Notes: a model not told the origin generated them from the sequence alone. Counted from the first letter of the stretch, positions 1 through 10,062 are shown. The stretch: 64,000 nucleotides of DNA from Kordiimonadaceae bacterium (GCA_017640725.1 JAEPQB010000001.1:1860001-1924000), one strand, 5' to 3'. Numbers and translations are program-made.

Positions 1-16
1 TCGGGGGAGAATTCAA

Positions 17-3000
17 ATGGGTTGGGGTACCAAGTTTTTTTCACATGCGTTGGCAGCGGGTCTTTGCCTTGTTTTTCAAGCTAATCAAAGTCAGGCGCAA
101 GATAGTTTTGATCTGAACGCAGGCATTTTACCTGTCTCGCCTCTGGTTGTTCAGGACCAGGAAAAAACCGCTATCCGGTACCTGGAATTGGATTGGCGAC
201 AGATACTGAAAGCTGAAGACCCAACTATACAAATCACCGATGCACCATCTGTGCGTGCATGGGAAGATGGCCGCTGGCCTTATGGGCTAGACGTCAAGTC
301 CCACGCACTTGGTTGGGAAATTACGAAGATTGCTCCCGGGTCCAGTGCCGACGTTGATGGTGCCCTGAAGGTGGGCGACGTGATATTTGCCGGCATGAAA
401 AACGCCTTCCGCGAAAAGTTAGACCCGGCGGAATTTGACAACACCCCCCTTATCGAAAAAGACCCTTCCGCCATCTATGACCTTATCTATGGCAACCTAA
501 ACGACGAACTCGCGCTCGAGGTCATCCCCAAAGGGAAGAAACTGGGTGCCCTTCAACTCAAGCTGGGGCGCTTTCATCAAACACCGCGCCTCCTGCTGTC
601 TTTTGCGCAGCAACCTGACCTGCCCATGAAAACCTGGATTGCACACGGGGACCGTGTCAGTGCGATTGTTTACGAAGGTGTTTTTCCGGGTTCTGACAGG
701 CCCATGAGTTTCATGCGGGTTTATTTTGCCAAAAGCCTCGCAGCTATGAACAAAAACAACCAATTACTCACGCATGTGGTGAGCCCGAGAGGCATTGTGA
801 GCGTCGCCCTGAATTCGGCCAATAATTTTGGGGACGAAGAGTATTTTGCCATGAAATGGCGCTACCGAGCGCAAAAGATCAAAACAAAAGAAATCGAAGC
901 CGCGACAAGAACGGATGAGTCCCGTCGAACGGTTATGCAGGGTTCCATCGCATTTCAGCTGCTTGGTGCAAGCAGCGGTGCGAGCGACAAAATCTTCCCC
1001 TATTATGGCGGCAAGCGCATGCCGGGTGGCAATGTTGCGGCACTTCGCTTTGTCGATCCAAACGGTGACGGTGTTTCGGTTGTTTCGGGCCGTCGGCCAT
1101 TTGGGTACCGGTTTGGCCTTGCGATGCTGCGCACCAACTGGACGGTGTATGACAAAACGGGCGGCCTGCGCACCTCCCACAACGGGTTTGACAAAAACCA
1201 TGTCCCGTTGGGGCCGCTGCTGCAAATCAAAGGCGACAAAAGGAAAGGCTTCCCGTCTGACCCAAAGAAATTCAAGTATGAAAAAACCGCCTGGTATATT
1301 GGGCCTGTCAAACAGGGCACGGATGACTGGCCGTATTCCTATCACTTCACGAGTGAAAACCTACCTTTTGTGATGCAAAGCTGTGCAGTGTCTTCAAAAC
1401 TGATGCGCTATCAGTTGACGGCATGGGGCCAGCACAAAATCACCTTTGGCAAAAACATGGCCAAGAAGTGCGGCACCCCCTGGCGGCCAGGTTTTGATAC
1501 CGCGCCAACAACACAGAATGAATATGAGTTAACAGCCGCCGACCGCCAAGATAGCAGAAAGTTCTGGGCATATGACTACTCACATCATGGCGGCTCTCCA
1601 GACTCTCCAAGCCTTGTGCAAGGCACAATGCTAAATCCTTCACCAGACAACCGCTGGGTATGGTTGCATGGTTATGGAAAAGTATCTCGTTTTGTCGGGC
1701 GTGAGCACATGCAGGTCATGGAAGGATACTGGCAGCACGGCTTGTTTGTCGAAGGCGAGCTCACACGTCCAAACGCCAGTAAATCCGGGAGTGTCACGCG
1801 AATTTATGGGCGGTCACTAGATGTACCGATGATGCAATTGCAGCGCATGACTTTGTCAGACCCAAGACTGAGTACAGCCATCAGGCCTCAGACATTCCGT
1901 TACGCGAACGGGTATTTGCAAACAGACATAATGGGTCAGTCAAAGACCTCTAACCATAGAACAAAAATCGGGCTCAAATGGCGTGGTCTTGCGCCGAAAG
2001 TGAGTCGCAATCAAACGATTAGTTTTTACTTAGACTGGCGACAAAACAACCTTAAGCATGGTGAACGTGTTGAAAACATCGCCGCCATATTAAAGGAAGA
2101 TGGAAATTGGACTTGGCATGGCCCGCAAATCACGTCGGACTATGCTGGCTATCATCAGCAAATGACGTACTTCGTAGGCAGGGCCGCCGGTTATTACAAA
2201 AACCGCATCATGGGCAAAAGATATCTGAATGAAGCCGACGGTTTTTATTTCCAGCGTGATTGGAACCCTCAAGCGCAGGACGATCTTGAAATCAATGAAA
2301 AGCGCAAAAGAATCGACCAGTTTTGGTCTAACATCCCACGCAATACAGAACGACCGAATAGGCCGCAGCTTGTTGGCCAGGGTGCTCATAAACACTTTGA
2401 AAAATGCAGCTATGTCAGCGTCGCCCGACAGTTCGATAGCCAATACAAAATGCACCCTGCCAGAACAGACTTTTTCTGCCGTGAAGGCAAAACTGGCGCG
2501 CGTAAAACGAAATCAAATAAGATTCCGAAATCGTGGGGCGATGAGGTGCTCTATTTCGACTATGAGGTTGCTGCGAATGGCCAGGGATTTGCTCATGGTA
2601 TTGCCTATGGCTGGCGCCTAACAGACAATACGATTCGACAATTCCGATGGGAAAATGGATGGCCGGTTGAGGTTTTACAAGAATCCATTCAGCACCCTGA
2701 CGAGCCGCTGTCTTTCCATTACGTTGGCTATACAGGTCCGATCGACGACTCTGGCTTGCCACATGGGCGGGGGCTCACCAGAAAAATGACGGGCATAAAA
2801 ACCGACCCGGTGACACCACCCTACCCCCTAGCGGTCTATGCCGAGGGCGAACAGGTTGCCGTGTATGCGGATCACGGTAAATTAGTCGAAGTACCTCAAC
2901 TGCAGCTAAGGGAAGAAATGCGCGTTCGTTTTCTTAGGGCGGAGCAACAAAAAAGAGCCCAACGTCAGCGACAAAGGGCACAGCGGGAAGCAGAGCGGGT

Positions 3001-3970
3001 TGCAAAAGAACGGGCTGAGCTTGCAGAAGAACGACGGGAGCGCGCAGCCCGCGAGGCATCACGCCAGCGGCGGCTTGCAAAATCCCGCGCCGCAGCGCAG
3101 CGCAAGGCAGAACAATGGAATCGGTTTGTTGAAAATAACCGCAACAATGCGCGCCAGTTTAACCAAACAGTGCGCCAGATAAATCGCGGTACAGCCCGGG
3201 CGTTTGATGACATGAACCGCCAACGCACAGAGCGTCAGCGCGCTGTAGACCAGCAAACGGAAACCAACAGACGCCGCGCGCAGGACCAAGCAGCGCGCCA
3301 GCAAACGGCAAGGCAAACGGCGCCTAACGCGGGCACCCGCGCCGCGCCTGTGGCTTCAGAAACGACTAGTGAGCGTATCAAACGCATTGAAAGTGAGCAG
3401 AAAGCATTCATCAATCATCGCAAGCGCGTTGCAGATGGTCTGGAACAAAGCAACCAGGAGGCCCGCGTCGCCGCCGATGTATCGGCTAACGGCCGCATGG
3501 ATCAGCCTTTGGTTTTGACGTCTGGTCTTGATGACGGAAACCAGGCACCTGCCGGCGACTCGGCAGCCAATGGTACAACTGATGTGGAATGGATGTACCT
3601 ATACTGCAGTGGCACTCAACTTCTTTGGAACCCAGAAGCAGGTCGCAGCAACCGCGATGGACCCTCTATCATTGTCGGCTCTCTTGGGGCGTTTAGTTTT
3701 GCCGGAGGGGTTGACCGGGCAGAGATATCCGACAGCAAAATTATCGATGATTTTGCGCGTTATGCGATTGGCTCCTCTTGGCGTGTTGCCAAGGGTAGTT
3801 GTCGGCTCAGCCGAGGCGAGCAAACATCAATGAACGCCCTGTACAAGCAGCATTATGATCAGGTTAAAGGACCAAACTACAGACCTCTTGTAGGCTGGAA
3901 TGAGTATTACAAACCCCTCCCGCTCAAGCCCGAAAGCAGCGACAAAACAGTTGGTGTGGATGTAGACTAG
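17..3970 (+). CDS. Giant secreted PDZ-domain / coiled-coil protein, function unknown
   Basis: 1317 residues. The ATG at 17 follows a purine-rich GGGGGAGA at 3-10. Residues 1-28 form a signal peptide (hydrophobic core LAAGLCLVF, cleavage probably after SQAQ). Residues about 95-175 look like a PDZ domain (GWEITKIAPGSSADVDGALK, then VGDVIFAG), similar to PDZ-containing families such as DUF6288. The large middle part is rich in Trp, Tyr, Gly and Arg and matches nothing I recognise. Residues about 965-1150 are an Arg/Gln/Ala/Glu-rich helical stretch that should form a long coiled coil. A short C-terminal region with two cysteines (YLYCSG and GSCRLS) follows. It is probably periplasmic or surface located. 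No upstream neighbour is visible; downstream is tRNA-Ser on the other strand. The reading frame, secretion signal and PDZ are visible; the role is unknown. Confidence 0.85.
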   Translation: MGWGTKFFSHALAAGLCLVFQANQSQAQDSFDLNAGILPVSPLVVQDQEKTAIRYLELDWRQILKAEDPTIQITDAPSVRAWEDGRWPYGLDVKSHALGWEITKIAPGSSADVDGALKVGDVIFAGMKNAFREKLDPAEFDNTPLIEKDPSAIYDLIYGNLNDELALEVIPKGKKLGALQLKLGRFHQTPRLLLSFAQQPDLPMKTWIAHGDRVSAIVYEGVFPGSDRPMSFMRVYFAKSLAAMNKNNQLLTHVVSPRGIVSVALNSANNFGDEEYFAMKWRYRAQKIKTKEIEAATRTDESRRTVMQGSIAFQLLGASSGASDKIFPYYGGKRMPGGNVAALRFVDPNGDGVSVVSGRRPFGYRFGLAMLRTNWTVYDKTGGLRTSHNGFDKNHVPLGPLLQIKGDKRKGFPSDPKKFKYEKTAWYIGPVKQGTDDWPYSYHFTSENLPFVMQSCAVSSKLMRYQLTAWGQHKITFGKNMAKKCGTPWRPGFDTAPTTQNEYELTAADRQDSRKFWAYDYSHHGGSPDSPSLVQGTMLNPSPDNRWVWLHGYGKVSRFVGREHMQVMEGYWQHGLFVEGELTRPNASKSGSVTRIYGRSLDVPMMQLQRMTLSDPRLSTAIRPQTFRYANGYLQTDIMGQSKTSNHRTKIGLKWRGLAPKVSRNQTISFYLDWRQNNLKHGERVENIAAILKEDGNWTWHGPQITSDYAGYHQQMTYFVGRAAGYYKNRIMGKRYLNEADGFYFQRDWNPQAQDDLEINEKRKRIDQFWSNIPRNTERPNRPQLVGQGAHKHFEKCSYVSVARQFDSQYKMHPARTDFFCREGKTGARKTKSNKIPKSWGDEVLYFDYEVAANGQGFAHGIAYGWRLTDNTIRQFRWENGWPVEVLQESIQHPDEPLSFHYVGYTGPIDDSGLPHGRGLTRKMTGIKTDPVTPPYPLAVYAEGEQVAVYADHGKLVEVPQLQLREEMRVRFLRAEQQKRAQRQRQRAQREAERVAKERAELAEERRERAAREASRQRRLAKSRAAAQRKAEQWNRFVENNRNNARQFNQTVRQINRGTARAFDDMNRQRTERQRAVDQQTETNRRRAQDQAARQQTARQTAPNAGTRAAPVASETTSERIKRIESEQKAFINHRKRVADGLEQSNQEARVAADVSANGRMDQPLVLTSGLDDGNQAPAGDSAANGTTDVEWMYLYCSGTQLLWNPEAGRSNRDGPSIIVGSLGAFSFAGGVDRAEISDSKIIDDFARYAIGSSWRVAKGSCRLSRGEQTSMNALYKQHYDQVKGPNYRPLVGWNEYYKPLPLKPESSDKTVGVDVD

Positions 3971-4037
3971 ATTGGCGACTGAGTACTACTACGGCGCCCT
4001 GGGTTATTTGAACCGCAATAGCAGAGCCCTGGTTGAG

Positions 4038-4127
4038 TGGCGGAGTCGGAGGGATTCGAACCCTCGAGGGCGTTGCCACCCAACACGCTTTCCAGGCGTG
4101 CGCCTTAAACCGCTCGGCCACGACTCC
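4038..4127 (-). tRNA. tRNA-Ser(GGA)
   Basis: Read on the minus strand the RNA starts GGAGTCGTGGCCGAGCGG and ends with an encoded CCA (TGG at 4038-4040 on the plus strand). The 7-bp acceptor stem GGAGTCG/CGACTCC pairs fully. The anticodon stem CACGC/GCGTG encloses the loop CTGGAAA, so the anticodon is GGA (plus-strand TCC at 4091-4093). The long variable arm is typical of type II serine tRNAs, and the T-loop GTTCGAATC is intact. Confidence 0.97.
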
Positions 4128-4231
4128 CTAGACAGGCTTGCCAGTTCAGCATAGTTGCGAACTGCAAGCTGAGCGCCGCACTATAAGCATCCTTGAATGC
4201 GAAGCAAGCCTTAAATCGGCCCGGCGGCCCA

Positions 4232-4259
4232 AACAAAAAAAGGGCCCGAAGGCCCTTTG
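4232..4259 (-). terminator. Rho-independent terminator of the chemotaxis receptor gene
   Basis: On the minus strand an AAAGGGCC/GGCCCTTT stem with a TTCG tetraloop is followed by a run of seven T. It lies 23 bases beyond the receptor stop codon. Confidence 0.9.
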
Positions 4260-4281
4260 TTCAATTGATTGCGCTCACTGT

Positions 4282-6549
4282 CTAAGCGCGAATTGTTTTC
4301 AGGAAGTCCTCCACCTGACCGCGCAGCTCACCTGACTGTTGAGTGAGCAACTGTGCGGCTGACAGAACCTGTGTGGCAGCAGAACCTGTTGTGGTTGCGC
4401 CTTCATTCACACGGTGAATATTGGAGGTCACTTCCTCAGTGCCTGTCGACACTTCACCAACATTGCGTGCGATTTCTTGGGTTGAAGCATCTTGCTCTTC
4501 AACCGCAGATGCAATGGAGACGGAGGTGGATTCGATATCACCGATGATCCCTTTGATCTCATCCATCGCGCGCACTGCCAAGCCAGTGGCATTTTGCATG
4601 CCTGTGACCTGTTCGCTGATTTCCTGCGTCGCTTTCGCAGTTTGGTTTGCAAGCGATTTAACTTCGCTTGCAACAACAGCAAAGCCCTTACCAGCGTCAC
4701 CTGCCCGCGCCGCCTCAATAGTTGCGTTGAGCGCAAGCAGGTTGGTTTGCTCGGCGATCTCATTAATCAGCTTCACAACCTCACCAATCTTCTCAGCAGC
4801 GTCCACAAGCTCGGCAACGTCCTTGCCCGCGTTTTCGGTGCGAGACACTGCGTCGCGTGCTGCGGCACTAGATTGGTTCGTTTGTCCCGTGATTTCGCGA
4901 ACAGACGCAGAAAGCTCTTCTGCTGCGCTCGCCACCATTTGGGCGTTAGAGCTCGCTTGCTGGGCTGCGTTCGCAACCACTTCTGACTGCTGCGACGTGT
5001 CTGCTGCAGTGTCAGTTAGGCTGCTGGCCGCTTGCTCCATGCCAGAGGCAGAGGTTGAAACGCCTTCCACCAATGCCATAACCGAAGCCTCGAACTGGTC
5101 TGCGAGCTCCAGCATCGCCTGGCGACGATCAGAACGCGCTTGCTCTGCTTGCTCTTCTTCGCGAACACGGCGCTCTTCGGCTTCTTCGCGCTGACGGCGT
5201 TCTTCTTCTTCGCGACGTTCGCGGTCCCGTTCTTCCGCTTCTCGCTGTTCAGTTTCCAAACGGCGGCGTTCCACGGCATTGTCTTTAAAGATCTGCACGG
5301 ATTTGGCCATATCGCCAACTTCGTCGTCCCGGTCGGCGTTAGGAATTTCAACTTCCAGGTTGCCGTCGGCTAGAACCATCATGGTGTCGGACAGGGCGTT
5401 CACGGGCTTTACGACCCGGAACATAACGACCCATAGTGCCACGCCGCCGATCGCCAAGGATATCACGATCAGCGTGATGGCTGTGGCTACACTGCCGCTC
5501 GCGGTGCTTACGGCATCTTCATTCAGCGCTTTTGCAAGATTGTCAGCATAGCTACTCATCATGAACACAGGGCCAGTTGATTCCTGGGCTAAAGCCACCC
5601 ATTCTTCTGCTGATGTTTCATAGTCAACTTCGTCGAGCTCTTCATCTTCCGCGTCAGCGGACAGGTCATACATGCCGAATCGACTAAGTCCAAAATCGCC
5701 TATGAATGTGTTGCGAATATCTTCTACTTGCTGCGCTATTTCCGCTGTTGCAGTCGTTGTTTTGGCAAATGTTTCAACTTGACTCCACGCACCCTCGCTG
5801 ATGCCGCTGTATTTGGTGCCTGTATCTTTTTCAAAACTATTGATGATTGACTTGGCGGCTATATTGTCGGCAAGCGAGGCGGCTTCACGCGCGGCATACT
5901 CTGACATCACCCAAAGCTGATTTTTCATGCGATTAACTGTGCTGATCCGGTCATCGCCAAAATCATAGTTGCTTTCAATTTCGAGCCTGATTGTTGCCGC
6001 AACGTCGATCAATGCGTCCATTGTTTTTGCCGCATCACGGGCCCGGGCCACATCACTTTCAGTGCCAAATGATTCAAGGTCTTGGTCCGTAGCTTGCTGC
6101 TGTCTCTCATACTTTTCGTATGCGTCAGCCAGTCGACCCTTAAGAGCATTAAATTCAGAAACGGCCGATTTATAGCGATCGCTGTCTTGATCGCCCTGAA
6201 ACGGCGGCAGTGTTCTCAGATCATTTTGAATGTTCCCATAAGCGTCTTCCACCGCGCTGCGGTTTAAGCTTATGCGAGTCGTGAAGAAATCTGGCACCAT
6301 TTCCTGGAAGCCATAGCCCGCGTACGTAAACAAGCGTTCATCGGCCAGTGCCAATTTAAGCTGTACAATATTATCGATTGCGCCATTGAGTTCTTGCGCC
6401 TGCGTCGCGGTCTTTCGAGCATCAACAGCCCGCAGCGCCTGCATCACATTCAGACCAATCACTACAAGAGTGAGCAAAACGGTAACGGTTAGAAGCAAAT
6501 TGCGGATGCTTAACAGACGAACCCCCGCGTCCCCATTATTCGCAGTCAT
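4282..6549 (-). CDS. Methyl-accepting chemotaxis protein (transmembrane receptor)
   Basis: 755 residues. TM1 is near residues 15-37 ([19 protein letters not shown]). A largely helical acidic periplasmic sensor domain of about 310 residues follows, then TM2 ([19 protein letters not shown]), then a HAMP domain starting at [12 protein letters not shown] Glu/Arg-rich charged helix of about 50 residues ([19 protein letters not shown]) links HAMP to the signalling domain. The conserved hairpin tip [20 protein letters not shown] is present, so it should couple to CheA/CheW. The sensor domain matches no ligand class I can name. There are no che genes in the window, so this is a stand-alone receptor. 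It ends at its own terminator and is divergent from the flavoprotein gene across a 283-bp spacer in which I see no clear promoter. Confidence 0.95.
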   Translation of the reverse strand: MTANNGDAGVRLLSIRNLLLTVTVLLTLVVIGLNVMQALRAVDARKTATQAQELNGAIDNIVQLKLALADERLFTYAGYGFQEMVPDFFTTRISLNRSAVEDAYGNIQNDLRTLPPFQGDQDSDRYKSAVSEFNALKGRLADAYEKYERQQQATDQDLESFGTESDVARARDAAKTMDALIDVAATIRLEIESNYDFGDDRISTVNRMKNQLWVMSEYAAREAASLADNIAAKSIINSFEKDTGTKYSGISEGAWSQVETFAKTTTATAEIAQQVEDIRNTFIGDFGLSRFGMYDLSADAEDEELDEVDYETSAEEWVALAQESTGPVFMMSSYADNLAKALNEDAVSTASGSVATAITLIVISLAIGGVALWVVMFRVVKPVNALSDTMMVLADGNLEVEIPNADRDDEVGDMAKSVQIFKDNAVERRRLETEQREAEERDRERREEEERRQREEAEERRVREEEQAEQARSDRRQAMLELADQFEASVMALVEGVSTSASGMEQAASSLTDTAADTSQQSEVVANAAQQASSNAQMVASAAEELSASVREITGQTNQSSAAARDAVSRTENAGKDVAELVDAAEKIGEVVKLINEIAEQTNLLALNATIEAARAGDAGKGFAVVASEVKSLANQTAKATQEISEQVTGMQNATGLAVRAMDEIKGIIGDIESTSVSIASAVEEQDASTQEIARNVGEVSTGTEEVTSNIHRVNEGATTTGSAATQVLSAAQLLTQQSGELRGQVEDFLKTIRA

Positions 6550-6832
6550 TTTTGTTTGTCCCTCATTGAACTATGAACAAGATCGAGCAGTTTTATTTGA
6601 AACTGAGTGCGTTATCGCACAGCAGTGTTAACGAAAGCTAAAAACTATTTGAAATTTGCCCTAATTACTAAATCTATAGATTATCAGGAATGGCGCCGCA
6701 TAAATGTCCAAAATACAAAAAATAAGCAACTCAAGAGATTGATGGCGACGGGCGTATAAAGAGGCTAATCTGCCTCTAGTTTGGTTCTTTTGCTCCGCAC
6801 GCCTAGGTTTTTCTTATATTTTAAGTTTCAAG

Positions 6833-8032
6833 ATGCCGAATCGTTACGATGTCATAATAATTGGCGCTGGTGCCGCGGGTCTGATGTGTGCCCTGACCGT
6901 TGGGGGCAAGGGCAAGCGGGTTTTGTTGTTGGAGCGGAATAAAAAGCCAGGCGCCAAAATCCTGATCTCCGGCGGCGGGCGCTGTAACTTCACAAACCAG
7001 GATACTGTTCCCACCGCTTACTTGAGCAAAAATCCGCATTTCGCAAAGTCGGCATTGAGCCGGTACACGCCTTGGGACTTTATGGACCTGATTGCTGGCC
7101 ATGGCCTGACCTGGCATGAAAAAACTCTTGGGCAGCTGTTCTGTGATCAAGGGTCCAAGGCCATTTTGAAGGTCTTGCTGGATGAATGCCAAAAGGCGGG
7201 TGTTACACTTCAATTGAACGCAGAGATTAACTCAGTGAAAAAGGGTGAGCAGGGGTTTGAAGTTAGCGCAAGTGATGCTTGTCACTCTGCTGTATCACTC
7301 GTTGTTGCCAGTGGCGGCGTTTCTATTCCCCAAATGGGTGCGACTGATTTAGCCTATCGATTGGCAGAACAATTTGGCCTCAAGATCGTCAAGCCAGAAC
7401 CTGCGCTTGTGCCCCTGACATTCGAGCCTGATGTTGTCGCTAACATGAAAGAGCTTTCTGGCGTCGCTGCAGACTGTTCTATTGCGGTTGAAGGAATGAA
7501 ATCGGCACCGGTGTTTAGGGAAAACCTGCTCTTTACCCACAGAGGATTGAGCGGCCCAGCCGTGTTGCAAATTTCTTCCTATTGGGAGCTGGGCCAGTCT
7601 ATCGACATCAATTTGGTGCCAAGCCAGAAGGATGTTTACGACGAGCTGCGCAACGCTCGTGAAACGGCAAAGGCCTCAACTGTGCGGTCATATTTATCCA
7701 AATTGTTGCCAGACAGGTTGGCCGAGCAAATTGCACAGGGTTGGCCTGGCCGATTGGCGGAGCAATCCAACAAGTCGCTTACGTCACTTGCCGACCGGCT
7801 CGGTCATTGGCAAGTCACTCCAAACGGCAGTGAAGGGTTTAAAAAAGCAGAGGTTACTAAAGGCGGCGTCTGCACGAGTGAGCTCTCGTCAAAAACAATG
7901 GAAGTGAAATCCGTTCCCGGGCTCTATTTTATAGGGGAGGGAGTAGATGTCACGGGTTGGCTTGGTGGCTACAACTTCCAGTGGGCGTGGGCGAGCGGCC
8001 ATGCCGCCGCAACTGCGATCGCCCATATTTGA
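6833..8032 (+). CDS. NAD(P)/FAD-dependent oxidoreductase, YhiN/HI0933 family
   Basis: 399 residues, normal for the family. The N-terminus carries the dinucleotide-binding motif DVIIIGAGAAGLMCA (GxGxxG) and the glycine-rich family signature ILISGGGRCNFTN. The C-terminal FAD contact GLYFIGEGVDVTGWLGGYN is also typical. Family members are cytosolic flavoproteins, some linked to bile-acid or other 2-ene reduction or to aminoacetone oxidation; the natural substrate is not predictable. The gene stands alone: divergent from the chemotaxis receptor, and followed after about 200 bases by an unrelated operon. The ATG at 6833 has only a weak purine stretch upstream. Assignment to the family is firm, the substrate is not. 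Confidence 0.93.
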   Translation: MPNRYDVIIIGAGAAGLMCALTVGGKGKRVLLLERNKKPGAKILISGGGRCNFTNQDTVPTAYLSKNPHFAKSALSRYTPWDFMDLIAGHGLTWHEKTLGQLFCDQGSKAILKVLLDECQKAGVTLQLNAEINSVKKGEQGFEVSASDACHSAVSLVVASGGVSIPQMGATDLAYRLAEQFGLKIVKPEPALVPLTFEPDVVANMKELSGVAADCSIAVEGMKSAPVFRENLLFTHRGLSGPAVLQISSYWELGQSIDINLVPSQKDVYDELRNARETAKASTVRSYLSKLLPDRLAEQIAQGWPGRLAEQSNKSLTSLADRLGHWQVTPNGSEGFKKAEVTKGGVCTSELSSKTMEVKSVPGLYFIGEGVDVTGWLGGYNFQWAWASGHAAATAIAHI

Positions 8033-8191
8033 TCAGATTCTATATTGCTATCGGGCACTCAATACCTTTCCCCAGGTCGGCATGCCTCGGCGCTGTCTGT
8101 GCCAATCTCCCGGGCTAATCACTCGAAAACCAAACTGTATCACCACGTCCATTCCTGACCAAAGAGTCAGTTTTATGTTGCATCATCAGGA

Positions 8192-8223
8192 ATTATGGGA
8201 AATACTAAATATTATGGGAAATA
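8192..8223. repeat. 13-bp perfect direct repeat upstream of the 8237 gene
   Basis: ATTATGGGAAATA occurs at 8192-8204 and again at 8211-8223, a 19-bp period. The second copy abuts the Shine-Dalgarno of the next gene. Tandem sites like this can bind dimeric response regulators, but the position inside the probable leader also allows an RNA-level role. Confidence 0.7.
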
Positions 8224-8236
8224 AAAGGAGGTAGTG

Positions 8237-8956
8237 ATGCAGGGCCTTTGCCATGTACCTTATTCAATGAGTCACCGAATGCTGGCCCGAGAAGCGGCGG
8301 AGCTCGGCAGTATTGCGGGCCTGAAAAGGAAGAAAATCAGAAAGCTACAGCGTGCTACATTTGGTCGCCTTCGCTCTCGCTATGAAGGCTATGATTTTCG
8401 CGCGCTCCCCAAACTGTATTATCTTCTGTTGGGACTGGAGCTCAAAAGATTGCTCAAAAGTATCCCTTTCTTTACGGCAATGAGGTTTCGGACCAGGCTC
8501 CTTTTTGTTTCCTTGTTTGCTGCGGAAACTACCAATTCTGGGTATTTTCGTGCGGTAGAAAATTGCAAACAGATCGCTACGCATGATGAGCTGTCTGCAG
8601 CATTTCATGCGCTCAGTCCCAAAAAACAGGCTGCGCTTGTCAAGCTTTTCGATTTCGACCCGATGTCCCATCAAAAATTTCGACTTGATTTTGAACAGTT
8701 TGAAGCTCATCCGCAGCGGGTTGCCGGAGCCTTCAGCTCACTTGCAAAGCGACTAAAGAAGTCCGGGCTTAAAGATGCCTTTTCCTGGATTTTGCAGATT
8801 GAGAACCGGGCAAAAAATGGCCAACTTCCCGAAGACTTTCTGAAGTGGATTGCTGCAAGTAAAAGCAATCTCATTGCTCTCCAACAAGCCGAGCAGGTTT
8901 GGGTCCTCTTCTCCGGTTCTTTGACCGAATTGAATGCCAACGCCCTGAGAAGATGA
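8237..8956 (+). CDS. Hypothetical basic helical protein coupled to an outer-membrane protein gene
   Basis: 239 residues from the ATG at 8237. An excellent AAGGAGG at 8225-8231 lies 5 bases upstream; the GTG at 8234 would be too close. The protein is rich in Lys, Arg, Leu and Phe (LKRKKIRKLQRATFGRLRSR; GLELKRLLKSIPFF) and predicted mostly helical. It has no signal peptide and no motif I recognise. Its TGA overlaps the ATG of the next gene (ATGA at 8953-8956), so the two are probably translated together and may act together. Two 13-bp direct repeats precede it. It could be a small regulator or an assembly factor, but nothing in the sequence decides this. Confidence 0.8.
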   Translation: MQGLCHVPYSMSHRMLAREAAELGSIAGLKRKKIRKLQRATFGRLRSRYEGYDFRALPKLYYLLLGLELKRLLKSIPFFTAMRFRTRLLFVSLFAAETTNSGYFRAVENCKQIATHDELSAAFHALSPKKQAALVKLFDFDPMSHQKFRLDFEQFEAHPQRVAGAFSSLAKRLKKSGLKDAFSWILQIENRAKNGQLPEDFLKWIAASKSNLIALQQAEQVWVLFSGSLTELNANALRR

Positions 8957-10062
8957 ATTCCTCTCAGGCTCCTGCCCAACGAGATGGTAGTCGTCAGTTG
9001 GGTATTATCGAAGGCAAGCATGAACGTTCTTTCCTCGGATCGGAACCCGTTCAATTGGCGCGTTACTTTTTTTTGCTCTTCATATTGTTGGGGCTGACGA
9101 TATTGGGCGACGGGCTTGTTGACGCCTCCAACACCAGCGATGATACAGACGCCAACACCTTTGGCAGACTTGTCATTGATGAGGAAAGCGGAGACGTCGA
9201 CCTGTCGAGCGTGCGGTTTGGGGCCGCCTTTAATCTAGCCCCACTGATTTCTTCTCAAGTTGAGCTAGGCCTCATTCAATCAGACGTGCAGTTTCAAAAC
9301 CTAAATCTCACATTGGGAAAAGCAAACACAATCACAATGGGAAAAAAGAAGCTCGTTCGTGGATTTAGTACTGCAACCAGTTCTCTTTTCAGTTCGTTCG
9401 TTAGCCGGCCAACCATCATTAGCCTGACGGGTGGTTTGGAGAGAGAATTTGGCATTGAGGGCACAGTGCGAAAGGGCAGGTTGCTTGTTCAGCCAGCCCT
9501 GTTTGTGTCCGAAGACTGGAGCCGTACCTCAAAGATTATAAGAGCAATATTTCAGGGCCCCGAAGAATCAAACTATTTTGCACACTTTGGTGTGAGTGCT
9601 GTTGCAAGGTCTGGCGGCAGGCAGATGAATTTTGCCAGCTCGTCTGAAACGCTCATGGGCGAATGGGTTTGGGGCAGCAAGAACTGGTATGTCGCGTCTG
9701 AAGCCATATGGCATAATGACGGTGTTTCTGAGGTTCTTGGAGCATACGCCGACATTGGGGTGATCTTTGGTGGCGAGCTTACCTATGATCGTTCGCGTGG
9801 CATTTTGAAACACAGGCGCGTCAACAGTGCCTTTTCGAATGGCGGGCGCGGTGCCATCGAAATAGCGTTTCGACAAGAGGCCATTCAAGAAAAAACGCCT
9901 GTTGCGGAAAACGCTACCAGCCTACTGTCAGAACTAAGCCTGATTTGGTACCCAAGCGCGATGACGCGGTTGATCGTCGGTCGGCGTTTCAGTTTTAAAA
10001 ACCGTTCCAGCCCGCTTTTCAATGGCGCTGAAACAAGTGTGCGCCTGCAGCTGATATACTAG
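8953..10062 (+). CDS. OprP/OprO-like (phosphate-selective porin family) outer-membrane barrel
   Basis: 369 residues, starting at the ATG that overlaps the previous stop by 4 bases. An ATG-less upstream extension inside the preceding gene is unlikely. The C-terminal half resembles phosphate-selective porins: GGRGAIEIAFRQ matches the family GGWGAWELAARY region, and SLIWYPSAMTRLIVGRRF matches the final strands. The last residues LQLIY fit an outer-membrane insertion signal. The N-terminus is odd: about 36 polar residues precede the hydrophobic segment YFFLLFILLGLTILGDGLVDA, so the signal sequence is either unusually extended or a later start is used. Several alternating strands support a barrel. 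The ligand could be phosphate or another anion. Confidence 0.72.
   Translation: MNSSQAPAQRDGSRQLGIIEGKHERSFLGSEPVQLARYFFLLFILLGLTILGDGLVDASNTSDDTDANTFGRLVIDEESGDVDLSSVRFGAAFNLAPLISSQVELGLIQSDVQFQNLNLTLGKANTITMGKKKLVRGFSTATSSLFSSFVSRPTIISLTGGLEREFGIEGTVRKGRLLVQPALFVSEDWSRTSKIIRAIFQGPEESNYFAHFGVSAVARSGGRQMNFASSSETLMGEWVWGSKNWYVASEAIWHNDGVSEVLGAYADIGVIFGGELTYDRSRGILKHRRVNSAFSNGGRGAIEIAFRQEAIQEKTPVAENATSLLSELSLIWYPSAMTRLIVGRRFSFKNRSSPLFNGAETSVRLQLIY

Noticed and set aside
764-1345. Open frame of 193 codons antisense to the PDZ/coiled-coil gene
   Set aside because: It overlaps a clear long gene, lacks a start signal and has shadow-like composition.
4421-5194. Long open frame antisense to the chemotaxis receptor (257 codons)
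   Set aside because: It is the complement of the receptor's Ala/Ser-rich signalling domain, has no ribosome site and no recognisable protein features.
6671-6682. 12-bp palindrome AATCTATAGATT in the divergent spacer
   Set aside because: Short AT-rich palindromes are expected by chance and no promoter element accompanies it.
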